A stretch of DNA of 64,000 nucleotides from Pseudomonas sputi (GTDB lineage Bacteria; Pseudomonadota; Gammaproteobacteria; Pseudomonadales; Pseudomonadaceae). The DNA lies in NCBI RefSeq assembly GCF_021603585.1, contig NZ_BQHI01000004.1:248001-312000 (forward strand), in the 5' to 3' direction. The notes under the pieces were generated by a model. That model did not search any database. It was not told where the DNA came from and saw nothing but the letters and a program-made list of their open reading frames with translations. Every line of letters begins with the position of its first letter. Positions within the stretch are counted from its first letter, which is position 1. The translations under genes and the position numbers were made by a program. Below, in pieces: positions 44,004 through 52,365 of the stretch.

Positions 44004-45845
44004 CTATGGTTGGTCTGCCTTGCGGTCCTGTTCATCGCTTGGGTGTGGATTGGCGCCGATCCAGTTAACGATGGGATGCGCGCGGTCTTCGTTGAAGATT
44101 TCCGTCAACAGTGCGTTGGCCCGTTTGTAGGCGTCGTACTTGTATTCGGTATCCTCCACCGGTTGTGCGGCCATGTCCTCAAGCATCTCAAGATTCAGCC
44201 GACGGAATCGATCCGCTCGCTCGCGGGCTTCGTATCGCCCAATGCCCAGGTACTCCAGCGCCCTGCGTCCCAAGGACAGCGCACTTTCGAAGGTTTCCCG
44301 CTCGACCGCCTCGATGCCCATCTGGCGCAAGGTAATGATGTGGCCCATGTCGCGCGCGCGCACCACCAACCTCAAGTCAGGAAAGTGCTCCTGGGCCAGT
44401 TGGGTCAGTCTCAAGTTGTCGGCCTGATCGTCGATGGCGTTGATCAGCACCACCGCCTGGTCAGCGCCGGCGGCATGTAATAAATCCAGACGAGTAGCAT
44501 CCCCGTAAAACACCTTGACGCCGAATTTGCGCAGCGTCTCGATATGGTCGGGGTCGTGATCCAGCACCACTACCTCAAAGCCGCAAGACATCAGCAAGCG
44601 ACCGGCGACCTGGCCGAATCGCCCGAAGCCGGCGATGATCACCCGCGGATTTTTCTGGTCGATCGTGTCGGCGTCCCCATCGGCCTGTTTGCCGGAGGAT
44701 TCCTGGCGGTTAAGCAGCAGAATCAGCAACGGCGTGACACACATGGACAAGGCTACAGCTAGTGTCAGGCTTTTCCCCCACGGGTCGACCAGAATTCCCG
44801 CCACCGTTGCAGCGCCAAACACGACGAACGCAAATTCACTGCCCTGGCCGAGAAACACCGCCTGCCAGGAGCGCTGGTGAGCGGGAACATTCAGGAAGCG
44901 CCCGAGCAGTTTGATCACCAGCAGCTTGATCACTATAAAGCCCAGAGTCAGGGTCAAGACCATCAGCGGTGCATTGATCAGCGTGCCGAAGTCGATCGAC
45001 ATACCTACGCCGATAAAGAACAAGCCGAGCAGTAGCCCCTTGAACGGCTCGATGTCGCTTTCCAGGGCGTGCCGGTATTCGGAGCTGGCCAACAGCACGC
45101 CGGCAAGAAAGGCGCCCATGGCCATCGACAAACCGGCTTCTTCCAGCAGAAAGCCGAACCCGAACACCAGAAACAGCGCCACGGCGCTGAAGATTTCGCG
45201 CAATCCGGAGCGCGCCACGAAGCGCAACACCGGGCGGGAAACGTACTGGCCTAACACGGCGACCGCGCCGATCGCCCCGACGATTTTGGCGACCGATATC
45301 GCCAGTTCTGCACCCGACGGCGTGCCACCATGTGCCGCCAGCAGTGGAATCATTGCCACCAGCGGAATGGCCGCGATGTCCTGGAACAGCAGCACGGCAA
45401 AACTGCTACGGCCCACGGCGGTCGAGGTCATGTTGCGTTCGTTCATGGCTTGCATGGCGATTGCGGTCGACGACAGGCTCAGCGTCAAGCCGACCAACAG
45501 CGCTGCCGTCCAGTTCAAGCCCAATGCGACGCAAAACACCGCAATCGCCGCGCCACAGACCAGCATTTGCAAGGCGCCGCCGCCGAATACCATTCGGCGC
45601 ATAGCCCAGAGCCGTTTGGGATCAAGTTCCAGGCCGATGATGAAAAGCATCAGTACGACGCCGATTTCGGCAAACTCCAAAATGGACTTCACATCCGTTA
45701 CCAGCTTCAGCCCCCATGGGCCGATCAGGCAGCCGGCAATCAGGTAGCCGAGCACAGGGCCTAGCCCCAGTCGCACGGCAATCGGTACTATCAATGCCGC
45801 CGCACCCAGGTAAATGAGCATTTCAATCAGGCTGTGAGTTTCCAT
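44004..45845 (-). CDS. kefC: KefC-type glutathione-regulated K+/H+ antiporter
   Basis: A 613-residue CPA2 antiporter. Residues 1-380 form about 13 helices, including the loop [20 protein letters not shown] near residue 265 typical of KefB/KefC. A cytoplasmic RCK domain (residues 395-520) carries [16 protein letters not shown] and the [15 protein letters not shown] motif. KefC is closed by glutathione and opened by glutathione adducts of electrophiles, acidifying the cytoplasm as protection. Its start follows the stop of the KefF-like gene by one base (TGATATG), so channel and ancillary subunit are co-translated. Confidence 0.92.
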   Translation of the reverse strand: METHSLIEMLIYLGAAALIVPIAVRLGLGPVLGYLIAGCLIGPWGLKLVTDVKSILEFAEIGVVLMLFIIGLELDPKRLWAMRRMVFGGGALQMLVCGAAIAVFCVALGLNWTAALLVGLTLSLSSTAIAMQAMNERNMTSTAVGRSSFAVLLFQDIAAIPLVAMIPLLAAHGGTPSGAELAISVAKIVGAIGAVAVLGQYVSRPVLRFVARSGLREIFSAVALFLVFGFGFLLEEAGLSMAMGAFLAGVLLASSEYRHALESDIEPFKGLLLGLFFIGVGMSIDFGTLINAPLMVLTLTLGFIVIKLLVIKLLGRFLNVPAHQRSWQAVFLGQGSEFAFVVFGAATVAGILVDPWGKSLTLAVALSMCVTPLLILLLNRQESSGKQADGDADTIDQKNPRVIIAGFGRFGQVAGRLLMSCGFEVVVLDHDPDHIETLRKFGVKVFYGDATRLDLLHAAGADQAVVLINAIDDQADNLRLTQLAQEHFPDLRLVVRARDMGHIITLRQMGIEAVERETFESALSLGRRALEYLGIGRYEARERADRFRRLNLEMLEDMAAQPVEDTEYKYDAYKRANALLTEIFNEDRAHPIVNWIGANPHPSDEQDRKADQP

Positions 45846-45846
45846 A

Positions 45847-46368
45847 TCAATCTTCCTTGCCAGCGGTCAGGCGTGCGCTGTAGTGCTCGAGGTGTGTGTG
45901 CAGGGCAGTTGGGTCCGCGGTATACGCACCATGGAAAACCACAGGCTCCAGCCAGCGCATATGGCAATAGATAGCCGTAGCTTGCAGTGGCTGAGCCAGT
46001 ACAGAAAAACCGGGATGGGCACCGATGCCGAAGTGATCCTCGTCGCCGCCGGTCGTAACTGCCCACAACAGAGGTTTGTCTTTAAGCGCATGGGCGTGTT
46101 TGCCGTAGGCCCAGCCATGGGTGAATACATTATCGATCCACAATTTCATCAGGGGAGGGTAGCTGTACCAGTACATTGGATGTTGCAGCACTACCAGGTC
46201 AGCCTTTTCAACCGCCCGCTGTTCGGCCTCGACGTCGATGTTGAAGTCGGGATAAAGCGCGTAGAGGGAGCGGATGACGACATCAGGATGAGTGGCTGCC
46301 TGCTTGAGCATGGCCGCGTTTACCGTGGATTTGTCCGGGTACGGGTGAGCATAAATGATCAGAATCAT
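45847..46368 (-). CDS. kefF: KefF/KefG-like NAD(P)H:quinone oxidoreductase
   Basis: A 173-residue flavodoxin-fold quinone reductase. [20 protein letters not shown] near residue 2 binds FMN phosphate, [20 protein letters not shown] near 63 and [12 protein letters not shown] near 104 complete the site. In Enterobacteria the same protein is the ancillary subunit of KefC/KefB. It is upstream of and coupled to kefC. The start at 46368 is preferred to the in-frame GTG at 46380. It detoxifies quinone-type electrophiles and activates the antiporter. Confidence 0.9.
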   Translation of the reverse strand: MILIIYAHPYPDKSTVNAAMLKQAATHPDVVIRSLYALYPDFNIDVEAEQRAVEKADLVVLQHPMYWYSYPPLMKLWIDNVFTHGWAYGKHAHALKDKPLLWAVTTGGDEDHFGIGAHPGFSVLAQPLQATAIYCHMRWLEPVVFHGAYTADPTALHTHLEHYSARLTAGKED

Positions 46369-46410
46369 TGAATATTCCACGATAAATCAGTGTTCATATA
46401 GAACGCAAAA

Positions 46411-46454
46411 ACTCCCGGGTCGTTGGGCGTGATAACGCCCAACGACCCGGGAGT
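46411..46454 (-). terminator. 20-base perfect inverted repeat between 4-OT and kefF genes
   Basis: Arms at 46411-46430 and 46435-46454 are perfect complements with a GATA loop. On the minus strand the hairpin is followed by TTTTTG, a classical terminator for the ahpD-oye-4-ot unit. kefF-kefC would then have its own promoter in 46369-46410 or depend on read-through. Confidence 0.85.
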
Positions 46455-46477
46455 CGTTTATTAAGGGATGAGACCCC

Positions 46478-46696
46478 TTACTGACCTTTTTGCAGTTTCA
46501 GTACTTCTTCAGCTGTAATGGGTTTGCCGCCAATGCCCCAATCGCCGCTCTTGACTTCCTCAAAGATGACCCAGGTGATGCCACGCATGCTTTCACCTTC
46601 TACGGATACCATGGCGTCCGTCACTTTCTGAATGACTTCAGCTTTTTGCTGGTCGGTAAAAACGCCTTCAATACCTTTGATGGTAACGAGTGGCAT
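46478..46696 (-). CDS. 4-oxalocrotonate tautomerase family protein
   Basis: A 72-residue tautomerase. Proline follows the initial methionine (MPLVTIKGIEGVF), so removal of Met gives the catalytic Pro1. The conserved helix DQQKAEVIQKVTDAM and strand GITWVIFEEV follow. The long C-terminus (DWGIGGKPI) is typical of the short-chain tautomerase group. The role in thiol stress is unknown, but a 4-ot gene is a constant member of the allicin loci, next to oye. Confidence 0.88.
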   Translation of the reverse strand: MPLVTIKGIEGVFTDQQKAEVIQKVTDAMVSVEGESMRGITWVIFEEVKSGDWGIGGKPITAEEVLKLQKGQ

Positions 46697-46744
46697 GGTC
46701 TGCTCCTTAACGGTTGTGGTGAAAAAAAGTGATGCAATGAGCCA

Positions 46745-47851
46745 TCAAGCGTTGGCTGCAGCATACTCAGGGTAGTCCGTGTAGCCTTTGGCTACTTGAT
46801 CGCCGACAGCGTAGAACGTCGCGCGATCAGGTTCAGCCAATGGCCAGCCGTTTTGCATCCGCTCTACCAGATCCGGGTTAGCAATGTAGGCGGTGCCGAA
46901 GGCGATCAGGTCGAGCTCACCCTTGGCCAATTCAGACTCGGCGAGCGTTTGGGTAAAGCCGCCGGCGGCCATTAAGGTACCTTTATACGCTTCACGGAAT
47001 GCGGCACCGAAACCCGGTGGCGTTTGCGCGGCGACGATGGTCGGCTGGTAGTTCAGGTGAACGAACGCTAGTTCGCGTTCATTCAGCGCGGCCGCCATGC
47101 TCATCCAGGTTTCTTCTTCGCCTTCGTAGACGCCGAAGTCGTACAAGCGACCAAACGGGGAGAAACGTACGCCAATTTTCGAGCCGCCAATTTCGGCAGC
47201 GATCGCGTCAATGGTTTCCAACAGGAAACGCTGGCGATTGGCAATTGAACCGCCGTACTGGTCGGTACGGGTGTTCAAAGCACTGCTGAGGAACTGATCG
47301 AACAGAAAGCCATTAGCTGCCATGATTTCGATCCCGTCGAAACCGGCATCCATCGCGATGCGTGCGGATTTCACAAAGTCAGCGATGACACGTTTCACTT
47401 CGTTGGTTTCCAACGCACGCGGCACGCTGGGTTGTACCGGGCCGGTTTGGTCCGGTGTGGACCAGGCGTACACGGTGGTATCGACCGCCGGCTGAGTACC
47501 CGAAGAAACTGGAACGATGCCATGTACCGAAATGTGCGACATACGGCCAACGTGCCACAGTTGCGCGAAAATTTTCCCGCCCTTGGCATGCACTGCGTCA
47601 GTTACTGGGCGCCAGCCTGCCAGGTGTTCCTCGGTATAAATCCCGGGGGTGTACAGGTAGCCACGGGCCTCGTCGGAAATCGGCAGGCCTTCGGTGATGA
47701 GCAAGCCAGCGGACGCGCGTTGTGCGTAGTACTGCGCGGTGAACGCGTTCGCGATGTTGTTCAGGGTACGGGTACGGGTCATCGGCGCCATGACCACGCG
47801 GTTTTTCAGCTCGGTACCGGACAGATCGTAAGGGGTGAACAGCTTAGTCAT
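46745..47851 (-). CDS. old yellow enzyme family alkene reductase (NemA-like)
   Basis: A 368-residue FMN-dependent ene-reductase. MAPMTRTRTL near residue 21, GKIFAQLWHVGRMSH near 92, and TDQYGGSIANRQRFLLE near 194 are the family motifs; KIGVRFSPFGR near 231 binds FMN. The usual His-x-x-His/Asn pair that holds the carbonyl group reads Met177-Ala-Ala-Asn180, so the first histidine is replaced by methionine. NemA-type enzymes reduce activated alkenes such as N-ethylmaleimide. The gene is in the ahpD-oye-4-ot unit as in allicin-resistance loci. Confidence 0.9.
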   Translation of the reverse strand: MTKLFTPYDLSGTELKNRVVMAPMTRTRTLNNIANAFTAQYYAQRASAGLLITEGLPISDEARGYLYTPGIYTEEHLAGWRPVTDAVHAKGGKIFAQLWHVGRMSHISVHGIVPVSSGTQPAVDTTVYAWSTPDQTGPVQPSVPRALETNEVKRVIADFVKSARIAMDAGFDGIEIMAANGFLFDQFLSSALNTRTDQYGGSIANRQRFLLETIDAIAAEIGGSKIGVRFSPFGRLYDFGVYEGEEETWMSMAAALNERELAFVHLNYQPTIVAAQTPPGFGAAFREAYKGTLMAAGGFTQTLAESELAKGELDLIAFGTAYIANPDLVERMQNGWPLAEPDRATFYAVGDQVAKGYTDYPEYAAANA

Positions 47852-47893
47852 GATTGATCTCGACAGTGTTAAAGGTTGAAAGTCATCGTTTGC

Positions 47894-48226
47894 TTACGAC
47901 TTATCGAACGCGTCCAGCACGTGAGTGCTGTAGACGAGTGCGGCGCCGGCATTCATGTTGATTGCCACACTCAAGGCTTCGGCCACTTCTTCACTGGTAA
48001 CGCCAATCTTCTTGGCTTCGGCAGCGTGAAAAGCGATACAACCGTCGCAACGAGTGGTCACGGCCACGGCCAGAGAGATCAGCTCGCGGGTCTTGGCGTC
48101 CAGGTGGTTGGTCTTGCCACCGGCGGCACCGAGTGCAGCCATGCCTTTCATGGTTTCTGGAGACAGAGCGTTGAGTTCTACCAGGCGAGCGTTGATGTCT
48201 TTGCGGGTTTGGGTCCAGTCTTTCAT
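47894..48226 (-). CDS. AhpD/carboxymuconolactone decarboxylase family protein
   Basis: A 110-residue AhpD-like protein. The redox motif is RCDGCIAFHAAEA near residues 59-71 (CxxC plus His), in a helix bundle that continues through GVTSEEVAEALSVAIN. AhpD-type proteins accept electrons through a thiol pair and can reduce peroxides or disulfides. The ATG at 48226 is preceded by GTGAGAA. It is the first gene of the leftward unit and starts 58 bases from the operator at 48287-48304. Confidence 0.87.
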   Translation of the reverse strand: MKDWTQTRKDINARLVELNALSPETMKGMAALGAAGGKTNHLDAKTRELISLAVAVTTRCDGCIAFHAAEAKKIGVTSEEVAEALSVAINMNAGAALVYSTHVLDAFDKS

Positions 48227-48283
48227 AGTATTCTCACAAAACAAGTAGGGTGGTGGATGGCGGGCTTCTTGGAACGTGGTAAC

Positions 48284-48312
48284 AAGCTACCATCCAGTTG
48301 GTAGGCTTGCAA
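48284..48312 (-). promoter_or_regulatory. ahpD-operon promoter with embedded CTACC-N8-GGTAG operator
   Basis: Read on the minus strand, TTGCAA (48312-48307) is followed after 17 bases by TAGCTT (48289-48284). The spacer holds the 18-base operator CTACC-N8-GGTAG at 48287-48304, in the same position and distance as at the osmC promoter. This joins the two convergent units in one regulon. Confidence 0.75.
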
Positions 48313-48502
48313 CGTTTATTCTGAAGATATTTACTATCCGTATAATCGAAGGTGCTGAAAACGCGCTGAAAGACAGTGTAAGGCAGTGACATGACCGAAG
48401 CGTTAACCGTTTGCCCTGAGCCGTCGAGAGCGTTTTCGGCAGGTTATTGATTTGTTTTAACCCGCAGTTTTTTGAGCAGCCGCTGGTATCACTGCACGTT
48501 TA
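48313..48502. other. gap upstream of the ahpD promoter
   Basis: No gene is recognised here. A TATAAT-like element (48340) occurs in AT-richer sequence. This is the border between the island core and a zone of gene remnants. Confidence 0.3.
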
Positions 48503-48850
48503 AACCTTGAAACCGCCTACCAGTTTGTTCACGTTTTTCGCCAGGCTCGATAGCTCGCTGCAAGCGCTGGCCGCCTGGCTGGCTCCCGCTGCACTTTGGG
48601 TCGAAAGCATCGGTGATGCTGACCCGATTGCGGTACACCTTTCTGGCAGGCCTGCGCCACCGCAATCGAGTTTGTCTCCATGTCGGTACTCAGTTGCATC
48701 GCACTCACAGTGAGGATCGACTTGCTTTGGATCGCTTTGTCATCGCTGCGGTTTCTTCGGTCGAAAGTTGAGTGCTATGGGCAAGTGCCTTGACTTCAAC
48801 GGCCGCGACTGCAAATCTGCCCATTGATCAGCCGCCGATCGCTTCTATGG
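48503..48850 (-). pseudogene. decayed methyl-accepting chemotaxis protein fragment
   Basis: On the minus strand the sequence can be followed, in changing frames, as the C-terminal half of a chemoreceptor: a VEVKALAHSTQLS-like segment from about 48800 and a KVNKLVGGFKV-like end at 48503. Frameshifts and small deletions break it, and no N-terminal part is present. Confidence 0.7.
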
Positions 48851-49089
48851 TCGACTGTTTTGGTCGTGGATTTGTGGGGCCGCGCGAACTTGCCAGGCGC
48901 AGAGGGCCGGTGTTGATCCAGCCAGCCGGCCACTCCCCATCCATTTGGATTCGATCGCATGTTCAGCCTCGCGCAGTGCAGGTCTGGAGCCCAATGCTGA
49001 CGGCCGAAGTGATGAGGCTGCGGCCTATCGTCTTGGCCAAGTTTACCTGCATCATCGGCCTGTGCCGTTGATGCTGTTCGCGGGCAGGG

Positions 49090-49218
49090 ATGGCGATCAC
49101 CCTCATGGGCGGGCTTTCGTTGGGTCCGCTGGTGATGTTCGGGCTGATTCCGGTGCCGTATGAAGTGCTGTTTGCAACCTTGCCTGCGCTGGTCAGGCGC
49201 AGCCAAAGAAGTGTATGA
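49090..49218 (+). pseudogene. C-terminal fragment of an RND efflux permease
   Basis: An open frame of 42 codons begins MAITLMGGLSLGPLVMFGLI and continues VPYEVLFA, closely resembling the last membrane helix of AcrB/CusA-type RND transporters. No upstream part of the gene is found. The remnant is flanked by unassigned sequence (48851-49089) that holds no recognisable gene. Confidence 0.6.
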
Positions 49219-49233
49219 AAAACCAGCAGCCTG

Positions 49234-50403
49234 TCAGCTGTTTAACCTATTGAAGCGCTCAAAGCCTTGTTCCAGGTCGGCGATAAGGTCTTCCGGGTCT
49301 TCCAGGCCAATGTGCAGTCGCACAAGATGGCCATCATGCTCCCAGGTTGTCGCGCTTCTGACTGCTTTAGGGTCTGTAAGCATCGCCAGGCTTTCATAGC
49401 CGCCCCACGAGTAACCGATTGAAAACAGCGACAAGTTGTCCAGCAGTGCATCGGCCGCTGCTTGGGTCGCGGGCTTGGTCAGAAAAGACAACAGTCCGGA
49501 GGCGCCCTTGAAATCTCTTTTCCATAGTTCATGCTGAGGGTGGGATTCGAGGGCCGGGTAGTAAACCGCCGTAACGTCGCCATGGCTTTCCAGCCAGCGG
49601 GCCACGATCATCGCGTTTTTGTAATGTCGTTCAAGTCTTACATCCAGGGTTCGCATGCCGCGAAGCGCCAGTGACACGTCGTCAGGGCTGACGAACAAGC
49701 CCATATTGAAGTGGTATTTTTTCAGGCGGTCCCAGGCTCTCTCTGAGGCCGAGACCGTTCCCAGCACCGCGTCAGAGTGGCCGACGATGTACTTTGTGGC
49801 GGCCATGATCGAAAGATCCACACCCAGTTCCAGCGCAGGATGGTAGAGCGGGGTACCCCAGGTGTTGTCTGCGATCACCAATACGTCATGTGCATGGGCG
49901 ACCTTGGCGATGGCGGGGATGTCCTGTATTTCCAGGGTCAAGGACCCTGGCGACTCGAGGTAAATGGCCTTGGTGTTAGGTTTGATGAGCGCCGCGATGT
50001 CGGAGCCGATCATCGGGTCGTAGAACGATACTTCGATGCCAAGGCGCCGCCCCACGTCATCGGCAAAAGCCCTTATCGGCGAATACACATTGTCGGCAAC
50101 CAGCAGGTGATCCCCCGTACCGACCACAGATAATATGGCTGTCGTACATGCGTTGAGACCTGAAGGGCAAAGCACAGTGCCTTGCGCACCTTCAAGTTGG
50201 GTCAGGGCCTGGGTCAGCGCCTGCGTCGAGGGGTTGTTCCATCGGCCGTAGATATATTTCTGACGGCCTTCACGCATGTCCTCGCAGGTAGGAAATACGA
50301 CGGTCGAACCTCGATAAACCGGCGTGTTCACGAAACCATGATGCTGGTCGGGCTCGATTGATGCGTGGGCGAGCAGCGTTTGTACGTTTTTATAAGGCTT
50401 CAT
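49234..50403 (-). CDS. cystathionine beta-lyase-like C-S lyase (MetC/MGL family)
   Basis: A 389-residue PLP enzyme of the Cys/Met metabolism family. YIYGRWNNPSTQALTQAL near residue 50 and CPSGLNACTTAIL near 79 bind the cofactor phosphate, ADNTWGTPL near 178 has the cofactor aspartate, and the lysine is in IMAATKYIVGHSDAV near 199. MetC-type enzymes split C-S bonds of cystathionine and S-alkyl-cysteines. The control region to its right carries the island operator, so it may act on S-allyl-cysteine-type compounds. ATG at 50403 is preferred over an in-frame TTG at 50415. Confidence 0.86.
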   Translation of the reverse strand: MKPYKNVQTLLAHASIEPDQHHGFVNTPVYRGSTVVFPTCEDMREGRQKYIYGRWNNPSTQALTQALTQLEGAQGTVLCPSGLNACTTAILSVVGTGDHLLVADNVYSPIRAFADDVGRRLGIEVSFYDPMIGSDIAALIKPNTKAIYLESPGSLTLEIQDIPAIAKVAHAHDVLVIADNTWGTPLYHPALELGVDLSIMAATKYIVGHSDAVLGTVSASERAWDRLKKYHFNMGLFVSPDDVSLALRGMRTLDVRLERHYKNAMIVARWLESHGDVTAVYYPALESHPQHELWKRDFKGASGLLSFLTKPATQAAADALLDNLSLFSIGYSWGGYESLAMLTDPKAVRSATTWEHDGHLVRLHIGLEDPEDLIADLEQGFERFNRLNS

Positions 50404-50488
50404 ACGACCGTCCAATGTTTGTCCTGGTGAGGGGGCTGGTCGCGGCTAAGGCGACGATATCAGAGTAATTCACACGATATTTAAATGT

Positions 50489-50506
50489 CTACCACTTGGT
50501 TGGCAA
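50489..50506 (-). promoter_or_regulatory. lyase promoter operator (weaker copy)
   Basis: Here CTACC-N8-GGCAA matches the operator with two changes in one half. On the minus strand TTGCCA could be the -35 and TAAATA, 17 bases later, the -10, so the operator again lies inside the promoter of the lyase gene. Confidence 0.55.
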
Positions 50507-50559
50507 TTTACTTTTTTGCCATAAAAAACAATAGCATGGTCGCGCGTGTTAAATATTTA

Positions 50560-50588
50560 TTGCATGACTATCATGTGGATGGTAGGTT
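50560..50588 (+). promoter_or_regulatory. permease promoter with CTATC-N8-GGTAG operator
   Basis: TTGCAT at 50560 (-35-like), operator CTATC-N8-GGTAG at 50568-50585 and TAGGTT at 50583 (-10-like) have exactly the same spacing as at the osmC and ahpD promoters. It points right, towards the permease that starts about 190 bases later. Confidence 0.7.
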
Positions 50589-50664
50589 TTTTGTTGTCCG
50601 GCGTTTCTAGTGGTTATTTGGCCAGGCGAGAGTCGGAGTTATACAAGAGGCGTGCGGGAGAGGC

Positions 50665-50730
50665 ATGGCGCCTGACAAAGTGATGATGAGGAACGTTTTA
50701 TCTGAACTTTTTAAGGTACACAAAAAGTAG
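50665..50730 (+). CDS. possible 21-residue leader peptide before the permease
   Basis: An ATG with GGAG 6 bases upstream opens a 21-codon frame rich in Met, Lys and Val that ends in His-Lys-Lys. It lies in the long leader of the permease transcript. No stem-loop pair typical of attenuation was identified, so its reality is uncertain. Confidence 0.25.
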   Translation: MAPDKVMMRNVLSELFKVHKK

Positions 50731-50775
50731 GCGTTTCGATAAATAAAAAAAGCACATTAATCGCTCGGGTGGATT

Positions 50776-52257
50776 ATGAAAAAAAATAATACCTTTCCAA
50801 AAGACCGTGGTTTCAAAGGCAGGCCCGCGAACCGGGGAGATTGGCTGGACGCCCACGAAAGTGGCTACTCAAAAAATTTGAAAAAACGCCATGTACAGAT
50901 GATGGCATTGGGCGGTGCTATTGGCACCGGTTTGTTCTTGGGCGCAGGGGCCAGGGTACAAATTGCTGGTCCGTCGCTGGCCGTTGTTTATTTGGTCTGT
51001 GGCATCTTTGCGTTCTTCATCTTGCGAGCCTTGGGCGAGTTGGTAATGCACCGCCCGAGTTGTGGCAGTTTTGTCTCATACACGCGAGAGTTCATGGGAG
51101 AAGGCGCTTCTTTCGTGGCGGGATGGATGTATTTTCTGGTGTGGGCATTAACGGGCGTCGTTGATATAACCGCCATCGCTATTTACATGAAGTACTGGAG
51201 TATATTTTCTGACGTTCCACAGTGGGTGTCTGCATTGAGTGCCCTGGGTGTGGTGACCGTGATGAATATGGTCGGAGTGAAATGGTTCGGCGAAATGGAA
51301 TTCTGGTTTGCGGTCATAAAGGTTGCGGCGATCAGTGTCTTCCTGGTTATAGGTTCGTTTTTCTTTGCCACCGGCCATGCGGTGGGAGGCACTATTCCAG
51401 GCTTGCACTTGATTACCGAGAATGGCGGGATATTCCCCCATGGGCTATTGCCGGCAATTATCATCGTGCAAGGCGTGATATTTGCGTATGCGAGCATCGA
51501 ACTGGTGGGTACCGCTGCAGGTGAGACGGCGGATGCACGGCGCGTAATTCCTAAGGCGATCAATGGCGTGATCTGGCGTATCGGCCTGTTTTACGTGGGC
51601 TCGGTATTTTTGCTGGTGACCGTTTTACCGTGGACTGCCTACAGCGCTAACGTCAGCCCCTTTGTCACCTTTTTCGAGGCGCTCGGCATTCCTGGCATCG
51701 GTTCCGTCATGAACATTGTCGTGATGACTGCCGCGCTCTCAAGCCTAAACTCCGGTTTGTATGCAACAGGGCGGGTGTTGCGATCATTGGCCATGGGCGG
51801 GTCTGCGCCGAAAATGTTCAAACGCATGAGCACCCAGGGCGTTCCTTATATGGGGATTCTGGTCACCATGGTTATTAACGTCATTGGAGTGGGGTTGAAC
51901 TTTCTCATGCCTGCTCAACTCTTCGAGTTGTTATTGAACTTGGTGTCGCTGGGGATATTGTCGACGTGGGCGTTTATTGTTTTGTCACAAATAAACTACC
52001 GTCGAGCAGTTAAAAGAGGGGAGGTAGAAATGGTGTCTTTTAAAATGCCTGGCGCGCCATTTACGTCATGGTTGACGCTTATTTTCCTCGGTGTGGTGTT
52101 GGTGCTGTTGGGACTCGATTATCCAAACGGGACTTATACTGTCTTGTCTATTCCCTTGGTGGCGATCGCGCTGTCGTTGGGATGGTGGAAGGTGGTCCGC
52201 TCCAGAACAAACGAATCATTAGATATCAATGCTCATCCTAATCAAGCAGGCGTATAA
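50776..52257 (+). CDS. APC-family amino acid permease (AnsP-like)
   Basis: A 493-residue amino acid transporter with twelve predicted helices. The first helix has QMMALGGAIGTGLFLGAGARV near residues 41-61, the substrate-binding GxGxF-type loop of the family. FAYASIELVGTAAGET near 237 is the conserved helix 6 motif, and SSLNSGLYATGRVL near 317 helix 8. Members import amino acids such as asparagine or aromatic ones with protons. A TetR operator lies in its promoter and a C-S lyase is transcribed divergently, so uptake of an S-substituted cysteine is a reasonable idea. Confidence 0.88.
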   Translation: MKKNNTFPKDRGFKGRPANRGDWLDAHESGYSKNLKKRHVQMMALGGAIGTGLFLGAGARVQIAGPSLAVVYLVCGIFAFFILRALGELVMHRPSCGSFVSYTREFMGEGASFVAGWMYFLVWALTGVVDITAIAIYMKYWSIFSDVPQWVSALSALGVVTVMNMVGVKWFGEMEFWFAVIKVAAISVFLVIGSFFFATGHAVGGTIPGLHLITENGGIFPHGLLPAIIIVQGVIFAYASIELVGTAAGETADARRVIPKAINGVIWRIGLFYVGSVFLLVTVLPWTAYSANVSPFVTFFEALGIPGIGSVMNIVVMTAALSSLNSGLYATGRVLRSLAMGGSAPKMFKRMSTQGVPYMGILVTMVINVIGVGLNFLMPAQLFELLLNLVSLGILSTWAFIVLSQINYRRAVKRGEVEMVSFKMPGAPFTSWLTLIFLGVVLVLLGLDYPNGTYTVLSIPLVAIALSLGWWKVVRSRTNESLDINAHPNQAGV

Positions 52258-52264
52258 GAAATGA

Positions 52265-52301
52265 ACGATAAGAGGCCGAAGTCGTGGTGGCCTCTTATCG
52301 T
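52265..52301 (+). terminator. intrinsic terminator after the permease
   Basis: A 13-base perfect stem, ACGATAAGAGGCC with GGCCTCTTATCGT, and a short loop begins 8 bases after the permease stop codon. Confidence 0.8.
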
Positions 52302-52365
52302 GATGAGTTGAACCAGTGCGCCGGCGCAGTGAGTATTATCGCACTAATAAATATAGGTAAGCGCC

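Noticed and set aside
44911-45747. 278-codon open frame antisense to kefC
   Set aside because: Ser/Pro/Arg-rich shadow of a well-conserved antiporter gene.
48507-49206. Several open frames of 60-140 codons in both directions
   Set aside because: They overlap remnants of a chemoreceptor and an RND transporter and show no intact domain.
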